Positions 34,101 through 46,450 of a stretch of 64,000 nucleotides of DNA are shown in pieces. Within the stretch, counting starts at the first letter, position 1; each line of letters opens with the position of its first letter. The notes beneath the pieces are model-generated. The model saw nothing but the letters and a program-made list of their open reading frames with translations, did not search any database and was not told the DNA's origin. Origin of the DNA: Malachius bipustulatus. Its lineage: Eukaryota > Arthropoda > Insecta > Coleoptera > Melyridae. The position numbers and the translations under genes were made by a program. The DNA lies in the NCBI GenBank assembly GCA_910589415.1, contig OU342630.1:46098012-46162011 (forward strand), in the 5' to 3' direction.

Positions 34101-37100
34101 CCGCCATATTGTTTTTCTATGTCATTCGGTATGAAAAAAATGATGGAAACCAAAAACTAATAAACTTTTTTTTTATTTCTTTTTCGAAGAAAAACAAAAA
34201 AATTCGCTGAAATACGTCAATATGAAGTCATACTGCTTGCCTCATGGTTTTTTAATTTCTCTATTATATTCTATGCAGTGTCGTGTTATTTATTTATTTT
34301 TTATTTTTTTGTCTCTTTAAAAATGTCAATCGTCAACTATCACCCAGTTTCACGTGACGTGGCATAGCCTGAGTCTACCTATTGGAAATGAAAACGCAAT
34401 ATATACAGGTGTCCCTCAGACATAAAAAAACTAAATAGTCTCCATAAGAATAACATAATTTGACTTTGAAACTATGGTATCTATTCCGTTTGAAAATTTT
34501 TAAAATTTCACATGAATAGCTCTTGACGACGTATGTAAGTCTACAAAAATTATTTATTAATGTCCAATAATAAGAAAGATAGGGCAAAATAAAAAAATCT
34601 CGATTTTTCAGGTGTTTTTTCGGGATATTTCAGGAATGGTCACAGATACATTGTATATTATGTCTTGACGTATTCGACACGGCTACAAAATAGTACAGAA
34701 CTACGGTACACCCTATACCTATGTGTATTTATATAACAGTTAATAATTCACAGGGGAGTGTTTATATAAAACCTTTCGTTTGCACGCAAGGGACCCTTCA
34801 AAATATGACTCACTCGTTAGTGATCCATAATAATTTATATTATACTCCCACCTCGTCCTTTTACACATATAGAAAATTACCTACGCCGAATGTGTTATCT
34901 AAACATCTGGGAATTTCGACATGCTCAAAACAGCTGTCTTAATTCTTCATGTTTCAAAAAATATTCAAGAAAATTAAAATAAATAGCATGAGCTGCTAAA
35001 ACTATTAATAATCTTAGTGAAGGAATCGTTCTTTTATAACACAGAATTTTTACAAGATGTATGGAAAAAATCGGATCGACATCTTTGGCAACGCGCGTAC
35101 ACTCAGCTCACAGGGCATGAAATATATTTTGTTTAGATTTATCCTACATCGCCAGCTCAGTTTCAGATGAAATAGGTATAATGAGTAGATTAAAGCAAAA
35201 ATACTTTCATGCAAAATTGAAAAATAAAAATAAAAATATGCCTAGGTAGGTACTTCAAAAACAAATAATAATTCATTTGTTGACCTGGACAATTTTTGAA
35301 CACATAAAAAATAAGTAGGTACCTACTTATGGTATTGGAGACATATAATTCTTTTCTAATTATTATTCTTGTGATCTAATGAAGTAAGAATTTGTGAAAT
35401 ATTACTTGCCATTTGGAAAGCTAACGGTAGCGAAAAGGTTCTTTCACAACATCTAATGTTGTCACAAAGTAATTTGGAGCAAAGTGTACAATGCATAAAT
35501 TTACCAAAAAAAAAATTATCAACGCAGGTATCCTAAATTTTCAAAGTGTCCATTTTTCATACAATAATACCTACCAAGTTTAATTGGAAAACTAAAAATT
35601 TGATACCGCAGATGTGTCATAAAATTAGGGCGTTTAAATTTAACGAGAGGATCAATATAACTAATATGATAATTTCTTGTGAAGGCCGCGTTTACAATAC
35701 CTACACAGGATATAAATGAACAAGTGCAAAAAAATTTAGGGAGTGATGTCTTGCTGTAATTAAGCAGGTTTTTCAAATGAAAATAAAGGATTCGTCCTTC
35801 TCCAATTGAGATACGACTTCTTGAAGGGGGCGTTAAAATAGTAGTTTTCCATTTTTTTTTTCATAAATGCGGAAAATAAGTTATTATTGAAATCATTGCT
35901 ATCATTACTATTATTGCTACTATTACTGCTAGTGCTATTATTACTATTATTGCTATTATTATAATTTCAGCTCTTGAGAATGAACAGTGGACAATTCGTA
36001 AATCTTTCTCTATTTCAAGGGGTAGAAAAGGTCACCCATAGAAGGGATTTCGCTCGAAACGTTTTTTTCTTACAACTGTATGCATTTTGCATAACCTAAC
36101 TTAATCTGAATTAAAAAACTATCTTGTAATTTTTTCGTTAATTTAATGATATCAAAATTAAATAATTTAATATAGTTTAACAAAAAATAATTTGCATACG
36201 GTAGAAATTTTTAAGCAATAAATATTTGTGTTTGAATTTTTTTACTTAAACATCAATAAATTTACGAAAAAAGTCCCACACGACGATATCTTTTTGATTT
36301 ATAATAAATCAGACTGTCCTAAATATTTTTTTAAATACTGGTAGGGCTGTAAGATATAATATATATTTATTTATTACCTACACCCCCTATGAGGGGGTCC
36401 CCTATGAGGGGGTCGTATCTCAACAAGAGAAGGGCGACTCATTTATCTTCATTTGAAAAACGTATTAATATGTCCCAATATTAACGTACTAATATGTCAA
36501 GAATATTGTTTTGTCATTTTGTCAGCGCAAAAAAATAAAATAAAAACGATATCGAAAGATTTCGTTTTTTCTCGAATATCTCCGGTCCGGATGTAAGCGG
36601 AATTTTCTGGTTTTCTAAACGGAATATCATTGAATTGCCCAACTTTTTACTAATTTAACCCACCCTGTCTCTCACGATTTCCGAGATCCTCTTGCTGTTT
36701 ATTCGTATCCTGGGCGCACTGTACAGTCCATGTGAAACTCATTGCCTTCAGTAGTAGCAGTCTATTCGTAATAATATGATTACTGATTATGCACTAGTAG
36801 TCGGAATATTTTTCTGAAATTTTGTATTTGGGAAATTGGTTATACCTACAGGAATTGGAAGCCAACTTTCTCATTTTAAATAGGACACTATTATCACATT
36901 TTCATATTGTCTGAGGAAATATAGTAACAATATAATACAGGTGGCCCAACGAAAATCTACCAGGCCTAATAACTTGGAAACTGAAGATGTACGCGAAAAA
37001 CGCCGAAACAGGTCGATTACGTAAATTTCGTAATCGAGGGGAACATATTTCGGTGATAAATTTAACTACCCAAGTTCACTCCCTTGGCAGGGGTAGCTAC

Positions 37101-40100
37101 CCCTTTGCTTATCATCATAGGGAACAGCTATCGAGTGTTACATTATTTGAAAGCTACTTGAATTCTCTTTACAAATGACAAAACCAATATTAACGTACTA
37201 ATATGTCAAGAATATTGTTTTGTCATTTTGTCACCGCCATTAAGTTTAACGTCTGCTACTACACCAAAATGTGCTATGAGAAAAAGAAACTATGTATACT
37301 GTGCTGAATTTATAATTAATTTTTATACATTGTTGAATTTGTAATTGGAAATGCTATCTAATAGAGGGTGTACTTTTTTACGGGCCATATGAAAAAATAA
37401 ATTTGATGGTGATTTCTTCGAACCTAAACGTTGAACTGAAAATTTATAAACGCCATCTTGTAGAGCTGAAAAAGTAGTAATGAGAAAGTAGTGTTTGTTT
37501 TCTTATATCTTTCCGAATAACCTTCAGAAAAAACTAAAAATGATCGTATGATTTCGTTTTTTTTTAATATGTCTCCGAATTAAAGAGGAATTTTCTGGTT
37601 TTCTCAACGGAATATCAAATGACCCCAAAATTGACCAACTTTTTGCTAATTTAACCCAACCTGTATCTCTCACGATTTCCGAGATAGACATGCTGTTCAT
37701 TCTTACCCTTTGGCACACTGTATACAATATGTAAATCACTCTGTATGTTATATAAAAATTATGGAACATACTAGATAAAGATGAAAACGAGAAAGAAAAA
37801 CCATTCAATAGAAGAAAAAATATAAAAGATGACTTACTAAATTCACGTCCACTTCCAATTCCCACAATCTGTCGTTCATCACTGATGCATTATTTATCAC
37901 AATGTCTATACCACCAAGTTTTGATATTGTTGTTTGAAATGCCTCTGTAAGAAAAAAAATGGTTTTCAATCTCACTAAAGTTGTATTTAGATATCAGGAC
38001 CAAATATCTGCTTATACAGGGTGAGTTCCCTAAGATGGAAAGCTCGATTACACCTACACCATTAAAGATATCGAAATGAACCAAAAAGTGCTGTAAAGGG
38101 GAGGGCAAAGTGCAGTTTTTAAAATTATTTTCAGATATATACATAGGATGGCTCAATATCGCTGTACGCCATTAAACTTTGTTATTTTAAAGAGGACACC
38201 CTATATATTATTACATTTTCATATTGTTTAAGAAAAGTAAAATAGAATGGTTTGTAAAGTTAAAGTTTGTAACGAGTGATTTATGAGTTATAAACAAATG
38301 AAAATCGAGATTATCAATTTTGAAAGCAGATTGTCCTAAACACGGCCCAAGATAGAGCAAAACGGCTTACATGTTCCTATCTTAATTTTTCATTTGGTAT
38401 CCTATCATGTAGCCGAAATTTTTATACCAGGTGATAAAAATTATCAAATTTTTTACCACTCTGTATAAAAATTTCATCGACCCAATAGGATACCGGATGA
38501 AATGTTAAGATAGGGACATGTAAGCCGTTTTCCCATATCTCGAGCCGTTTTCCATATAAGCTGCGTTGAAAATGGAAAATCGCGATTTTTATTTGTTTAT
38601 AACTCATAAATTGCTCATCACAAACTTCAACTTTACAAACCATTCTTTTTGAATTTTCTCAAACAATATGAAAATGTGATAATATATAGGGTGAGGGTGT
38701 CCTATATAAAATAACAAAGTTGAATGGCGTACAGCGATATTGGGCCACCCTGTGTATCTGAAAATAATTTTACAAACTGCACTTTGCCCTCCCCTCTACA
38801 GTACTTTTTGGTTCATTTCGATATCTTTAATGGTGTAGGTGTAATCCAGCTTTCCATCTTAGAGGACTCAGCCTGTATAAGACCACATGAGTTTAAACAT
38901 TGATTTTAAGAAACTGGGATCCTAGGCCTGATAAATTAAGCTGCATGTCTAAATTTTATTAATGAAGTACATAGCAGCTTTGCCTTACTAGATACTTTTT
39001 GTCTACTTTGCCTAGATTTGCCTTCTGTAGTAAATAGTAAAAACTATATAAAAAGTTTTCTTGGCTATTATCACCGAAACTAATCTGATCTTGAATTTGG
39101 CAGCTCTTATGAAAAGTAGACTAATGGAAAAACAATAACGAATTTTTAACATTATCGTGTGTGTTTCAAACGTTATCGTAAGTATATTTTATCAATCTAT
39201 CTATGTAAATTTTCTCGGTTACAAGGTGGACTGTCATTCGCTCGTTCAACCACCCTCGTTTGGAAAGTAAACATAACAGTAGATGTTTTTGTTTAATTAT
39301 TCAGTCTGTAAATAAAATGTTTCAGTTTAGGTATATCATTTCAAACCCTTGTATTGTATTTAATACTTAATTCTGTATTTATCAAGCTTTTAGGTATTTA
39401 AAATGTGTTCTCACTTTATAAGCTAATCCTACGTGTATCTATCTACCTACATTATAAAAAACATTTTCTTCAAGAGCATCGGTCTTACCTGTGTAGATAA
39501 GACACAGTCGCTCCTCTCTGTGATTTAGTTTCGAGATCGAGCTCATAATACATATACAGGGTTAGAACTATTTAAAGGGCCACTACAGGGATATCCTAAA
39601 CCATTGAAGATACGAGGTCGGTTAAATTAGAGAAAAGTTGCGCTATTTTATGGCCATCTCGAATCCGTCAAAACATGCAAGATATCTGTAACCGTTCCTG
39701 AAATATCCTGAAAAAACTGAAAAATAGAGAAATCTTATTTTTGCCATATCTTTCTTACAATTGGAAATTAATAAATAATTTTTCGTATGCTTACATAAGC
39801 CGTTATGAGCTAGCTATTAATATGACGTTTCAAAAAATTTCAAAGCCGACTAGATCCCAGAGTTTTCATAGTCAACTTTCAGTTTTCTTATGGCCGCCAT
39901 ATTATTTTTTTATGCCGTTCGATAACAAAAAAGTAATAGAAACCAAAAATTAATAAACTTCGAAAAACCATTTAAAAAAATTTTTGTTGTTCTTTTTTTT
40001 TCTAAAAAAAGACAACTTTTTAGACCGAATATCATAGAGAAATTAACAAACTATAAGGCAGGCAGTATGACTTCATATTGATCAATTTCAGCCCAAAATT

Positions 40101-41465
40101 TTCTGCTTTTCTTTGAAAAAAGAAGAAGAAAAATTTTCCGTTATTTTTTTCTGAAGTTTATTAATTTTTGGCTTCCATTATTTTTTCTTATCGAACGACA
40201 TAAAAAAATAATATAGCGGCCATAAGAAAACCGAAAGTTGACTATGAAAACTCTGGGATCTAGTAGGCTTTGAAATTTTTTGAAACGTCAGATTACTAGC
40301 TCATAACGGCTTATGTAAGCATACGAAAAATTATTTAATAATTTCCAATTGTAAGAAAGATATGGCAAAAATAAGATTTCTCAATTTTTCAGTTTTTTCA
40401 GGATATTTCAGGAACGGTCACAGATATCTTGCATGTTTTGACGGATTCGAGATGGCCATAAAATAGCGCAACTTTTCTCTAACTTAACCGACCTCGTATC
40501 TTCAATGGTTTAGGATATCCCTGTAGTGACCCTTTAAATAGTTCTAACCCTATATATTTTTTTATTACACATTATTATATTATAAATAGTTAAATTAACA
40601 AGCACAAACAACCATGCCGAGCTGGGATTCGAACCCAGACGGTGACAGCGTCAACGGCATGACAGTCGGAAAAAGCCGCTGACCTCCGCGCTACCGCCCG
40701 CGAATAAAAACCAATACCTACGTTCATGTACAAAAAATAATGCTAATACAAAAAGTCATTTTATTACCGGCCAAAAAACATTGAACTTTTTATGAATCCG
40801 ACATAATTTTTACCCTAACGGTATATAATACCCTACATGAAGGAAAAATATAACAGCCAACCCCTAATTCATTGACGATATTTACTACAAACTTATAACA
40901 CCTGTTAGATACTCAATGTCAAGGTATAGGCACTGACCTTCAAATTGAGGATAATCCGTAACGTCACAAGGACAAAATATCACTCTATCCTTCGCCTGCG
41001 AAGCTAGTTGATGGAGGAGATCTTCTCCAGCATCAGCGTTAATATCACATATGGAAACCTATGGCAAAATTAACACTAAATTAAATACATTATTAGAAGG
41101 AAGGTAATATTAGATACCTACTAAAAGTATATTCGGAGTTAGATTTAATTACAGCAATAATAATAATTCCTAATGATACATTTCAAATAGGTTTAACTAA
41201 TTAATACAATTAATTAGTAAATAAAATGATTAAGCAACTCCACTGTGAGCTTATAAAAATAGCGCCGTTTTAATATTGATTACCATCCAATTCGAATTTA
41301 AAAGTATGAATTTTACACAATGACTTTTTGTCTGATAAATCTACAATCTACATAACATTCTACAATACCTACCTTACAACCCTGCTTGAAGAGCTCCTTA
41401 CAGTATTCGCGACCGTGACCAGATGCCCCCCCAGTAACTAGGGCGACTTTCCCCTTTAGATCCAT
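31124..41465 (-). CDS. SDR-family protein with catalytic Tyr replaced by Phe
   Basis: Five exons with GT..AG junctions: 41373-41465, 40938-41058, 37838-37944, 33369-33697, 31124-31235, giving 253 aa. Phases 0, 1, 0, 2 all join in frame. Start MDLKGKVALVTGGASGHG is the typical beginning of insect 15-hydroxyprostaglandin dehydrogenase-like SDRs, and the length fits the family. Visible motifs: TGGASGHG cofactor loop (residues 11-18), CDVTD, NNAS instead of NNAG, Ser137 in place, FTATK instead of YxxxK (Phe150, Lys154 kept). The Tyr hydroxyl needed for proton transfer is absent, so normal oxidoreductase activity is unlikely; a binding or regulatory role is possible. Exon 4 is unusually GC-rich compared with its surroundings. 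Introns 2-4 are crowded with foldback elements and a LINE. Same strand as the SDR gene at 24890. Confidence 0.88.
31590..32480 (+). pseudogene. LINE reverse transcriptase fragment in the last SDR intron
   Basis: Motif A block (GWLLDLSKAFDSVCHECLLR), SYLQGRTQ, a damaged motif B region (VLGPLLFF.FVNDL), motif C NYADDTTIL, then WLRVNKLKLNLDKTEMIDF and KFLGFHIDQNLNWSAH. Several stops and frameshifts. Antisense to the host gene. The sequence differs from the LINE at 26595, so it is another family. Confidence 0.82.
32641..33321. mobile_element. Foldback element, ~240-bp arms, TA target duplication
   Basis: Ends CACTGTGTCTCTTGAATTT and its reverse complement, with TA just outside both (32639-32640, 33322-33323). 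The arms match closely over about 240 bp around a ~200-bp centre. A second copy in opposite orientation is at 58809-59500. Lies in the last intron of the SDR gene. Confidence 0.85.
33773..34712. repeat. Diverged foldback element with TACAGGGTGG start
   Basis: The left side (33906-34160) is mirrored by 34380-34630: GACTTACA.ACGTCGTCAA.AGCTAT and AAATTTTCAAA boxes occur inverted. The outer ends are weakly conserved (TACAGGGTGG on the left, ACACCCTATA on the right). It belongs to the same family as 39552-40556. Confidence 0.55.
35767..36465. repeat. Inverted repeat pair, ~62-bp arms
   Basis: TTTTTCAAATGAAAATAAA, then TTGAGATACGAC (35767-35828), pairs with 36404-36465. The 575-bp centre contains an ATTGCT/ATTACT microsatellite (about 35890-35968) and a doubled CCCCTATGAGGGGGT at about 36386-36415. 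Confidence 0.55.
36476..37735. repeat. Two direct copies of a dispersed repeat in the SDR intron
   Basis: A ~50-bp stretch with AATATTAACGTACTAATATG is at 36476-36526 and 37187-37237. A longer unit (36536-36727 and 37530-37735) shares TTTTCTGGTTTTCT.AACGGA, TAATTTAACCCA.CCTGT and TCTCACGATTTCCGAGAT. The latter is the reverse complement of the start of the element at 33773. Confidence 0.6.
38012..38880. mobile_element. Foldback element, ~400-bp arms, in the third SDR intron region
   Basis: TTATACAGGGTGAGTTCC at the left is mirrored by the right end (GGACTCAGCCTGTATAA). Shared boxes along both arms include GGGGAGGGCAAAGTGCA, GGCGTACAGCGATATTG and TTTATGAGTTATAAACAAAT. A solitary related arm is at about 42010-42240. 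Confidence 0.78.
39552..40556. mobile_element. Foldback element, ~400-bp arms
   Basis: TATACAGGGTTAGAACTATT at the left is mirrored by AATAGTTCTAACCCTATATA at the right. Arms 39557-39965 and 40155-40553 match closely; the centre is about 190 bp. Both arms contain a TCAGTTTTTTCAGGATATTT-type box also seen at 33906-34160. Confidence 0.82.
40560..40702 (-). mobile_element. tRNA-derived SINE or tRNA-like sequence
   Basis: The minus strand has an A-box GGTAGCGCGGAGGTCAGC, a hairpin TGACGCTGTCA where a class II variable arm would be, and a perfect T-arm CTGGGTTCGAATCCCAG with B-box. The acceptor stem does not pair, so it is not a working tRNA. The AT-rich tail runs to the foldback at 40556. It lies in the second SDR intron. 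Confidence 0.6.
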
Positions 41466-42904
41466 CTTGCCCTAACGAACACTAGCAGCCTCCCACCGGT
41501 GCACCTTTCATTCAGCACAGAGGAAATCGCCGGCCACCAACACCGCCAACCTCCTGCTACGCTTGGTAAGCAAGCATGCTAAATATTGTCAGACATGGTT
41601 GCCAGATGGTTGAATAATATTTATTTAGGAATAATCCCCCACATTGAGAAGTGGTAATCAAAGATCAGTTAAAGGAGCATTAAGGGCAAACTACTCATTT
41701 ATTAACTTTTTGACAAATTTCATTTTTTATTAATGATTTGCTCAATCAAGAAAAATACCATGAACTCTATAATAATTCCAATGTGATCGATTGGAACTTG
41801 AAAATTTTGCTTACAACTTGTTTTTGCTTGAAAAGTGTTCATTTATCTTTTTTATTTTTATTTACTTTTCCAGATCGATTCTCTTTTGAGTTTTGAATAA
41901 ATCCAAAATCAAGCAAAGCTTTAAATAAAGCAAATTTAGCTTTATTTTTATTTTATCGACTTTGTTTTTTTTAAACATGATGTTCTTTATCTCAGAAACA
42001 ACATCAGATATCCACACAATAGGACACCACATGAAAAATTAAGATAGGAACATGTGAGCCGTTTATTTGTATTCTCAGCCCTTTTCGAAGTAAGCTGCTT
42101 CCAAAATGGAAAATTGCGATTTTCACTTATTTGTATATAATAAGCAGCTCTATTAAACCGCGACTGTAAAAAGTATTCTTATAGATTTTTCTCAGATAAT
42201 ATGAAAATACAGTAACAAACACGGTATCCAATTAAATAACAAGACTGTGTCGCCTTTGCTGAGAAAATCCTTCAAAAAAAAATTACATCAATAGAAATTA
42301 AATTAAATTTAAAAATTGAACTATTTTTTAATTTTTTCTAAACTCGAAATTTAACGATTTGGGGAATTGTTGTGTTTATTTTTCCCCTCACGGTATTATC
42401 CACTAATGTGTTGACCCGCTGGAGCACCTGATACTCGAGACCCAACCCCTGATCTCTGAAAGTATTTATCATTTGAAATGATGATTAATTAATGCTGGTG
42501 GAAATCTTTTTATGTTGTATTTTTCTATTAAATATCAGAGGGAAGAGTTCAATTTTTTCACTACTATTACAAAATAAATGTGGTTTTTCTGACGAAAAAT
42601 ACAAAAATTATTTCTCGTTATATTTCTCAAATTATTTCTCTTAAGATGTGGAAAATCTTAAACATCTTAAAAAAGTTGAGCTTAGTGGTAAATAGTTAAA
42701 TCAAATATTTTACTACACTGAATTTACGAGTATGGTTTGTAATTTTTTTATTATTATTATTTATTACAACACATTTCTGCATATTTTTTATCTCTTATGC
42801 TGCTCAAAGCATTTTTAGTGACCTTAAAAAGTTGATTTTTTTATATTTATTTAACTATGTAATAATATAAAATATTGAACCAGTTTTAATGTAATTTGTG
42901 AAAG
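41466..42904. other. Upstream region of the second SDR gene and repeat debris
   Basis: 41466-41600 is GC-richer and could hold the SDR promoter, but I see no TATA box. 42010-42240 is a solitary arm related to the foldback at 38012 (ACATGTGAGCCGTTT, AAAATGGAAAATTGCGATTT). The rest is AT-rich with no gene. Confidence 0.5.
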
Positions 42905-43040
42905 TTTGTCACACTTGGCTACCCTGCTAGCAGCGGCGACAATCGACGGCCGCGCCCTGCCGGCGCCGCGACGTCACCAAACCCCTTTAAATGCGCAGGT
43001 GGTGGCGTCGTGCCTACTGCGACGCGTGCATCACTTTCAC
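42905..43040. promoter_or_regulatory. CpG- and GC-rich island, possible promoter
   Basis: About 130 bp with many CpG (CGACGGCCGCGCCCTGCCGG, CGCCGCGACGTCACC), a TTTAAA at 42986-42991 and pyrimidine-rich TCACTTTCAC at 43031. It stands out from the AT-rich DNA on both sides. No coding frame starts downstream, so it may be the first non-coding exon or promoter of a gene beyond the window, or the edge of an old retroelement. Confidence 0.3.
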
Positions 43041-44891
43041 TACCCGTATTGAAAACATTAAATCAGAAGACAAATTTGAGAGAACTAATCTGGTTTTACT
43101 CTATCGACTTGTTTGGGAAGTCATTTGTCATTTATTTGCTCTTAAGTAATGAAAATTAAGATTTTATTGGGAATATTCTGGGAGATATTTTATTGCTTTC
43201 ATTTTTTTAATTATTGATATTGAAGGGATTATTTTGATTCCTTTGAAAAACAATTTCCTCATTTTAGGTAGATTCATAATACCAGAATTTTGGCTTAGCA
43301 ATCCAAGAGTTTTCTTATTTTTTTTGTATTTGAAACAAAGGAATCCAAAGAAAATAATTGAGTATTCCAGCCCGCTATATTTAGAATCATCGATAAAAAT
43401 ATTGTAGGTAGAATATTTCGGAAAAATTTTACATTTCCATTTGCAATAAGTAAAGCCATTTCCAATCATGTTCCATTTTTCAGGTGATTGAAAATACCTT
43501 TATCTCTTTAATTAAGTCATGTACCTACTTATATTATGATTTTTTTACTTGCGTCCCGGGTTGCTGTGAAATTTTGTTTCTATGTCGGTCAAAACTAAAA
43601 ATCCCCAACTATCACTATCATTTTTTTTTTTTTTTTACTTTAAAATTATATCACTTGCCAAAATCAGCTGTTTGGGTGAAACTGTCAAAAATCGTCTCCT
43701 TTAATACCAGCAGTCTTGCATGTTAATTAAATTTTAATTTAATAATTCAATTTGTTTGTCGCAGTTTTCATTTTTTATTCCTCCGTATTCTGGGAATCAA
43801 TAGCACGAAACTGACAGTTTAGAAAAAATAGTGGAATTAATTAATATAAACACTGCAAAAATGTAAGGAAGAGAAAATGGATATGAAGAAGGCATAAAAC
43901 TACATTATAAAGCTGGGTTTATACAGCTTTTTAAACCGTAAATTTAGGATTAGGCTGTTAAGATTAAGTTCAAATATACCATTCCAGTGTTGAAGTTTGC
44001 ACAAATTTAGCTTTAGTTTTTAGCCATTGTACTAAGACTCAGCGACCTTGAAAGTTCCAAACTTTCAACTTAGCCCTAATTTAGCTTTAATTTTAGTCTT
44101 AGTGCTGATATGCATAGGTCATAATAATGACATCTGTCATTATGAGAAACAATTAAGATGTATAAATAATTAAATTATAGTTATTTATGTATCAAGGGAG
44201 TTATGAGGTTATTAACATCCAATAACTCACGTGATACATAAATAATTTTATTTCATACAAAATGAAATATAAAAACCAAATCTGTTGGTTTTTAAAATTA
44301 AACGAATAATAATGCTTTCTGATTATTAAACGAATGTTTTAAATAATTGAGTAAGCATGATTACTATGGATATATCAACTGAAAAGTTTATAGAAAATTA
44401 CATATGAAATCCAAATATTGTTGGTTACCAGAATTAAACAAAAACAGCCCAGTATAACTCCCAAGGGAGTTAGGAATATGTTTATAGTTACGGTAACCAA
44501 GCGTTTATCTAGTTATAATGTATTAGTATGAAATAAAAGTAATAATAACCAATAATTCAAAATAAATTTTCAGAAAAATCAAACATAATACCTAAACTTA
44601 TCATTCGTATTAATTATTATTCATAAATAATACGGAAATATGTCGATTTGACAATTAAGAACATGCTGTATAAACCTTAATACCTATATGTTTGCATAGA
44701 CACCAAATTACTCCTTATGTAAAATCTAAATTGCTTTTAAAATTGGGGCTAAAACTACCGCAAAATTCAACTTGTATATACCCAACTTAAAGAATAAAGA
44801 ACATATTTTAGCGACCAAAAGATATTTAAAAGGCTGGACATTTAATAACGTAAACGTAAAGTAGGTAGGTACCTACCTATTCAATATACTG
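43041..44891. other. No gene recognised
   Basis: AT-rich DNA with only short chance frames. A direct/inverted word pair around TTATGTATCAAGGGAGTTAT and ATAACTCACGTGATACATAA (about 44182-44245) forms a short palindrome. Confidence 0.5.
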
Positions 44892-45710
44892 CGAGCTCTA
44901 TCATTGCTGCTAACCTTACTCACTGTTGCTCATTTTAAGGTAGTAGAAGAGTTGGTCTGTCGGAATTCTCAATTTTTGTCGCTTAAATTTTCAAAATGAC
45001 GACGCTGTGAATTTTCGAAAATGGCCGATTTTTGCTCCCAATTTTTGGACTTTGACGTTTAAAAAGTCGCATTTTCGTTTTTTTTTCGAGTTTTTTCAAC
45101 AACCACGTTCAAGTTAAGGGTAATGCCTTTCTTATTGAATTTCAAAAAAAATTGTATCGCGACTTTTAACGTCACAGCGATTTGTTTTGCTGAAAAACAA
45201 AGGAGTTCGTTCAAGATTTTTCGCATTTGGCATTTTTTATTTGACACTTTCGATTGTTTTGTCATTCTTTTTTCACGGTCAGGGTCGAATCGCGGGTATT
45301 CTCTTCAATTTGAAAACGGCAAAAATTATTTCAACCACAAATTACACCCCTACCAAAATGAATTTTGTTACAGAGAAAAAATGATGTTTTTCAATTACTT
45401 TCGATTTTGATGTTTGAGAAGTGACACTTTAAATTTTCTTTTTGTTTTTTCTCACAATAGGATCGTAATTTTGAGTTTCTTTGTTACGTCAAAATTACAA
45501 GTTGACCGCCATTTTGATTTTAAGAGTTAAAAAAAAATTATTTCCTTTGTTCGAAACGCCCGTTTTCCAATGTTTTACCATATAATCTGATATTTTGGAC
45601 GCCATTTTCTCGGAAAATAAAAGCGAAAAAGAAAAACTGACAAACGGCCCAGGCTCCGCAACAGCACGTTCGTTCCCTCTTTTTTAGTAGCACCGCTCCC
45701 CTCATTCCCT

Positions 45711-45745
45711 TCTCTCTCTCTCTCTCTCTCTCTCCTCTCTCTTTC
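45711..45745. repeat. (TC)n microsatellite
   Basis: Simple CT dinucleotide run inside an early, diverged minisatellite unit. Confidence 0.9.
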
Positions 45746-45760
45746 TAGCCCGCCGCGTTA

Positions 45761-46450
45761 GCGGCCCAGGCTCTGCAACTCCAAACAATTCGTTCACTCT
45801 TTTTTAGTCGCACTCTCTGACCCCCCGCCGCGTTAGCGGCCCAGGATCTGCGACTCCAAACAATTCGTTCACTCTTTTTTAGTCGCAATCTCTGACCCCC
45901 CGCCGCGATAGCGGCCCAGGCTCTGCGACTCCAAACAATTCGTTTACTCTTTTTTAGTCGCATTCTCTGACCCACCGCCGCGATAGCGGCCAAGGCTCTG
46001 CGACTCCAAACAATTCGTTTACTCTTTTTTAGTCGAACTCTCTGACCCCCCGCCGCGATAGCGGCCCAGGCTCTGCGACTCCAAACAATTCCTTTTACTC
46101 TTTTTTAATCGCACTCTCTGACCCACCGCCGCGATAGCGGCCCAGGCTCTGCGACTCCAAACAATTCGTTTACTCTTTTTTAGTCGCACTCTCTGACCCC
46201 CCGCCGCGATAGCGGCCCAGGCTCTGCGACTCCAAACAATTCGTTTACTCTTTTTTAGTCGCACTCTCTGACCCCCCGCCGCGATAGCGGCCCAGGCTCT
46301 GCGACTCCAAACAATTCGTTTACTCTTTTTTAGTCGCACTGTCTGACCCCCCGCCGCGATAGCGGCCCAGGCTCTGGGATTCCAAACAATTCGTTCACTC
46401 TTTTTTGGTCGCACTCTCTGACCCTCCGCTGCGATAGCGGCCCAGGCTCC
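45761..46450. repeat. Minisatellite, 75-bp unit, ~9 copies
   Basis: GCGGCCCAGG starts at 45761, 45836, 45911, 46061, 46137, 46212, 46287, 46362 and 46437, and a variant (GCGGCCAAGG) at 45986. The unit is 75 bp, once 76 bp. Because 75 is a multiple of three, the minus strand stays open as a basic 25-residue peptide repeat (with KKSKRIVWSRRAWAAIAAGG), broken at the 76-bp unit. A diverged first unit begins about 45645. Confidence 0.92.

Noticed and set aside
40615..40702. A functional tRNA gene on the minus strand
   Set aside because: A- and B-boxes and T-arm are good, but the acceptor stem does not pair and the anticodon arm is unclear; it fits a SINE head better.
45745..46414. Two reading frames coding a basic repeat protein
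   Set aside because: They arise from a 75-bp tandem repeat (multiple of three) and break at the one 76-bp unit; no start context or other gene signals.
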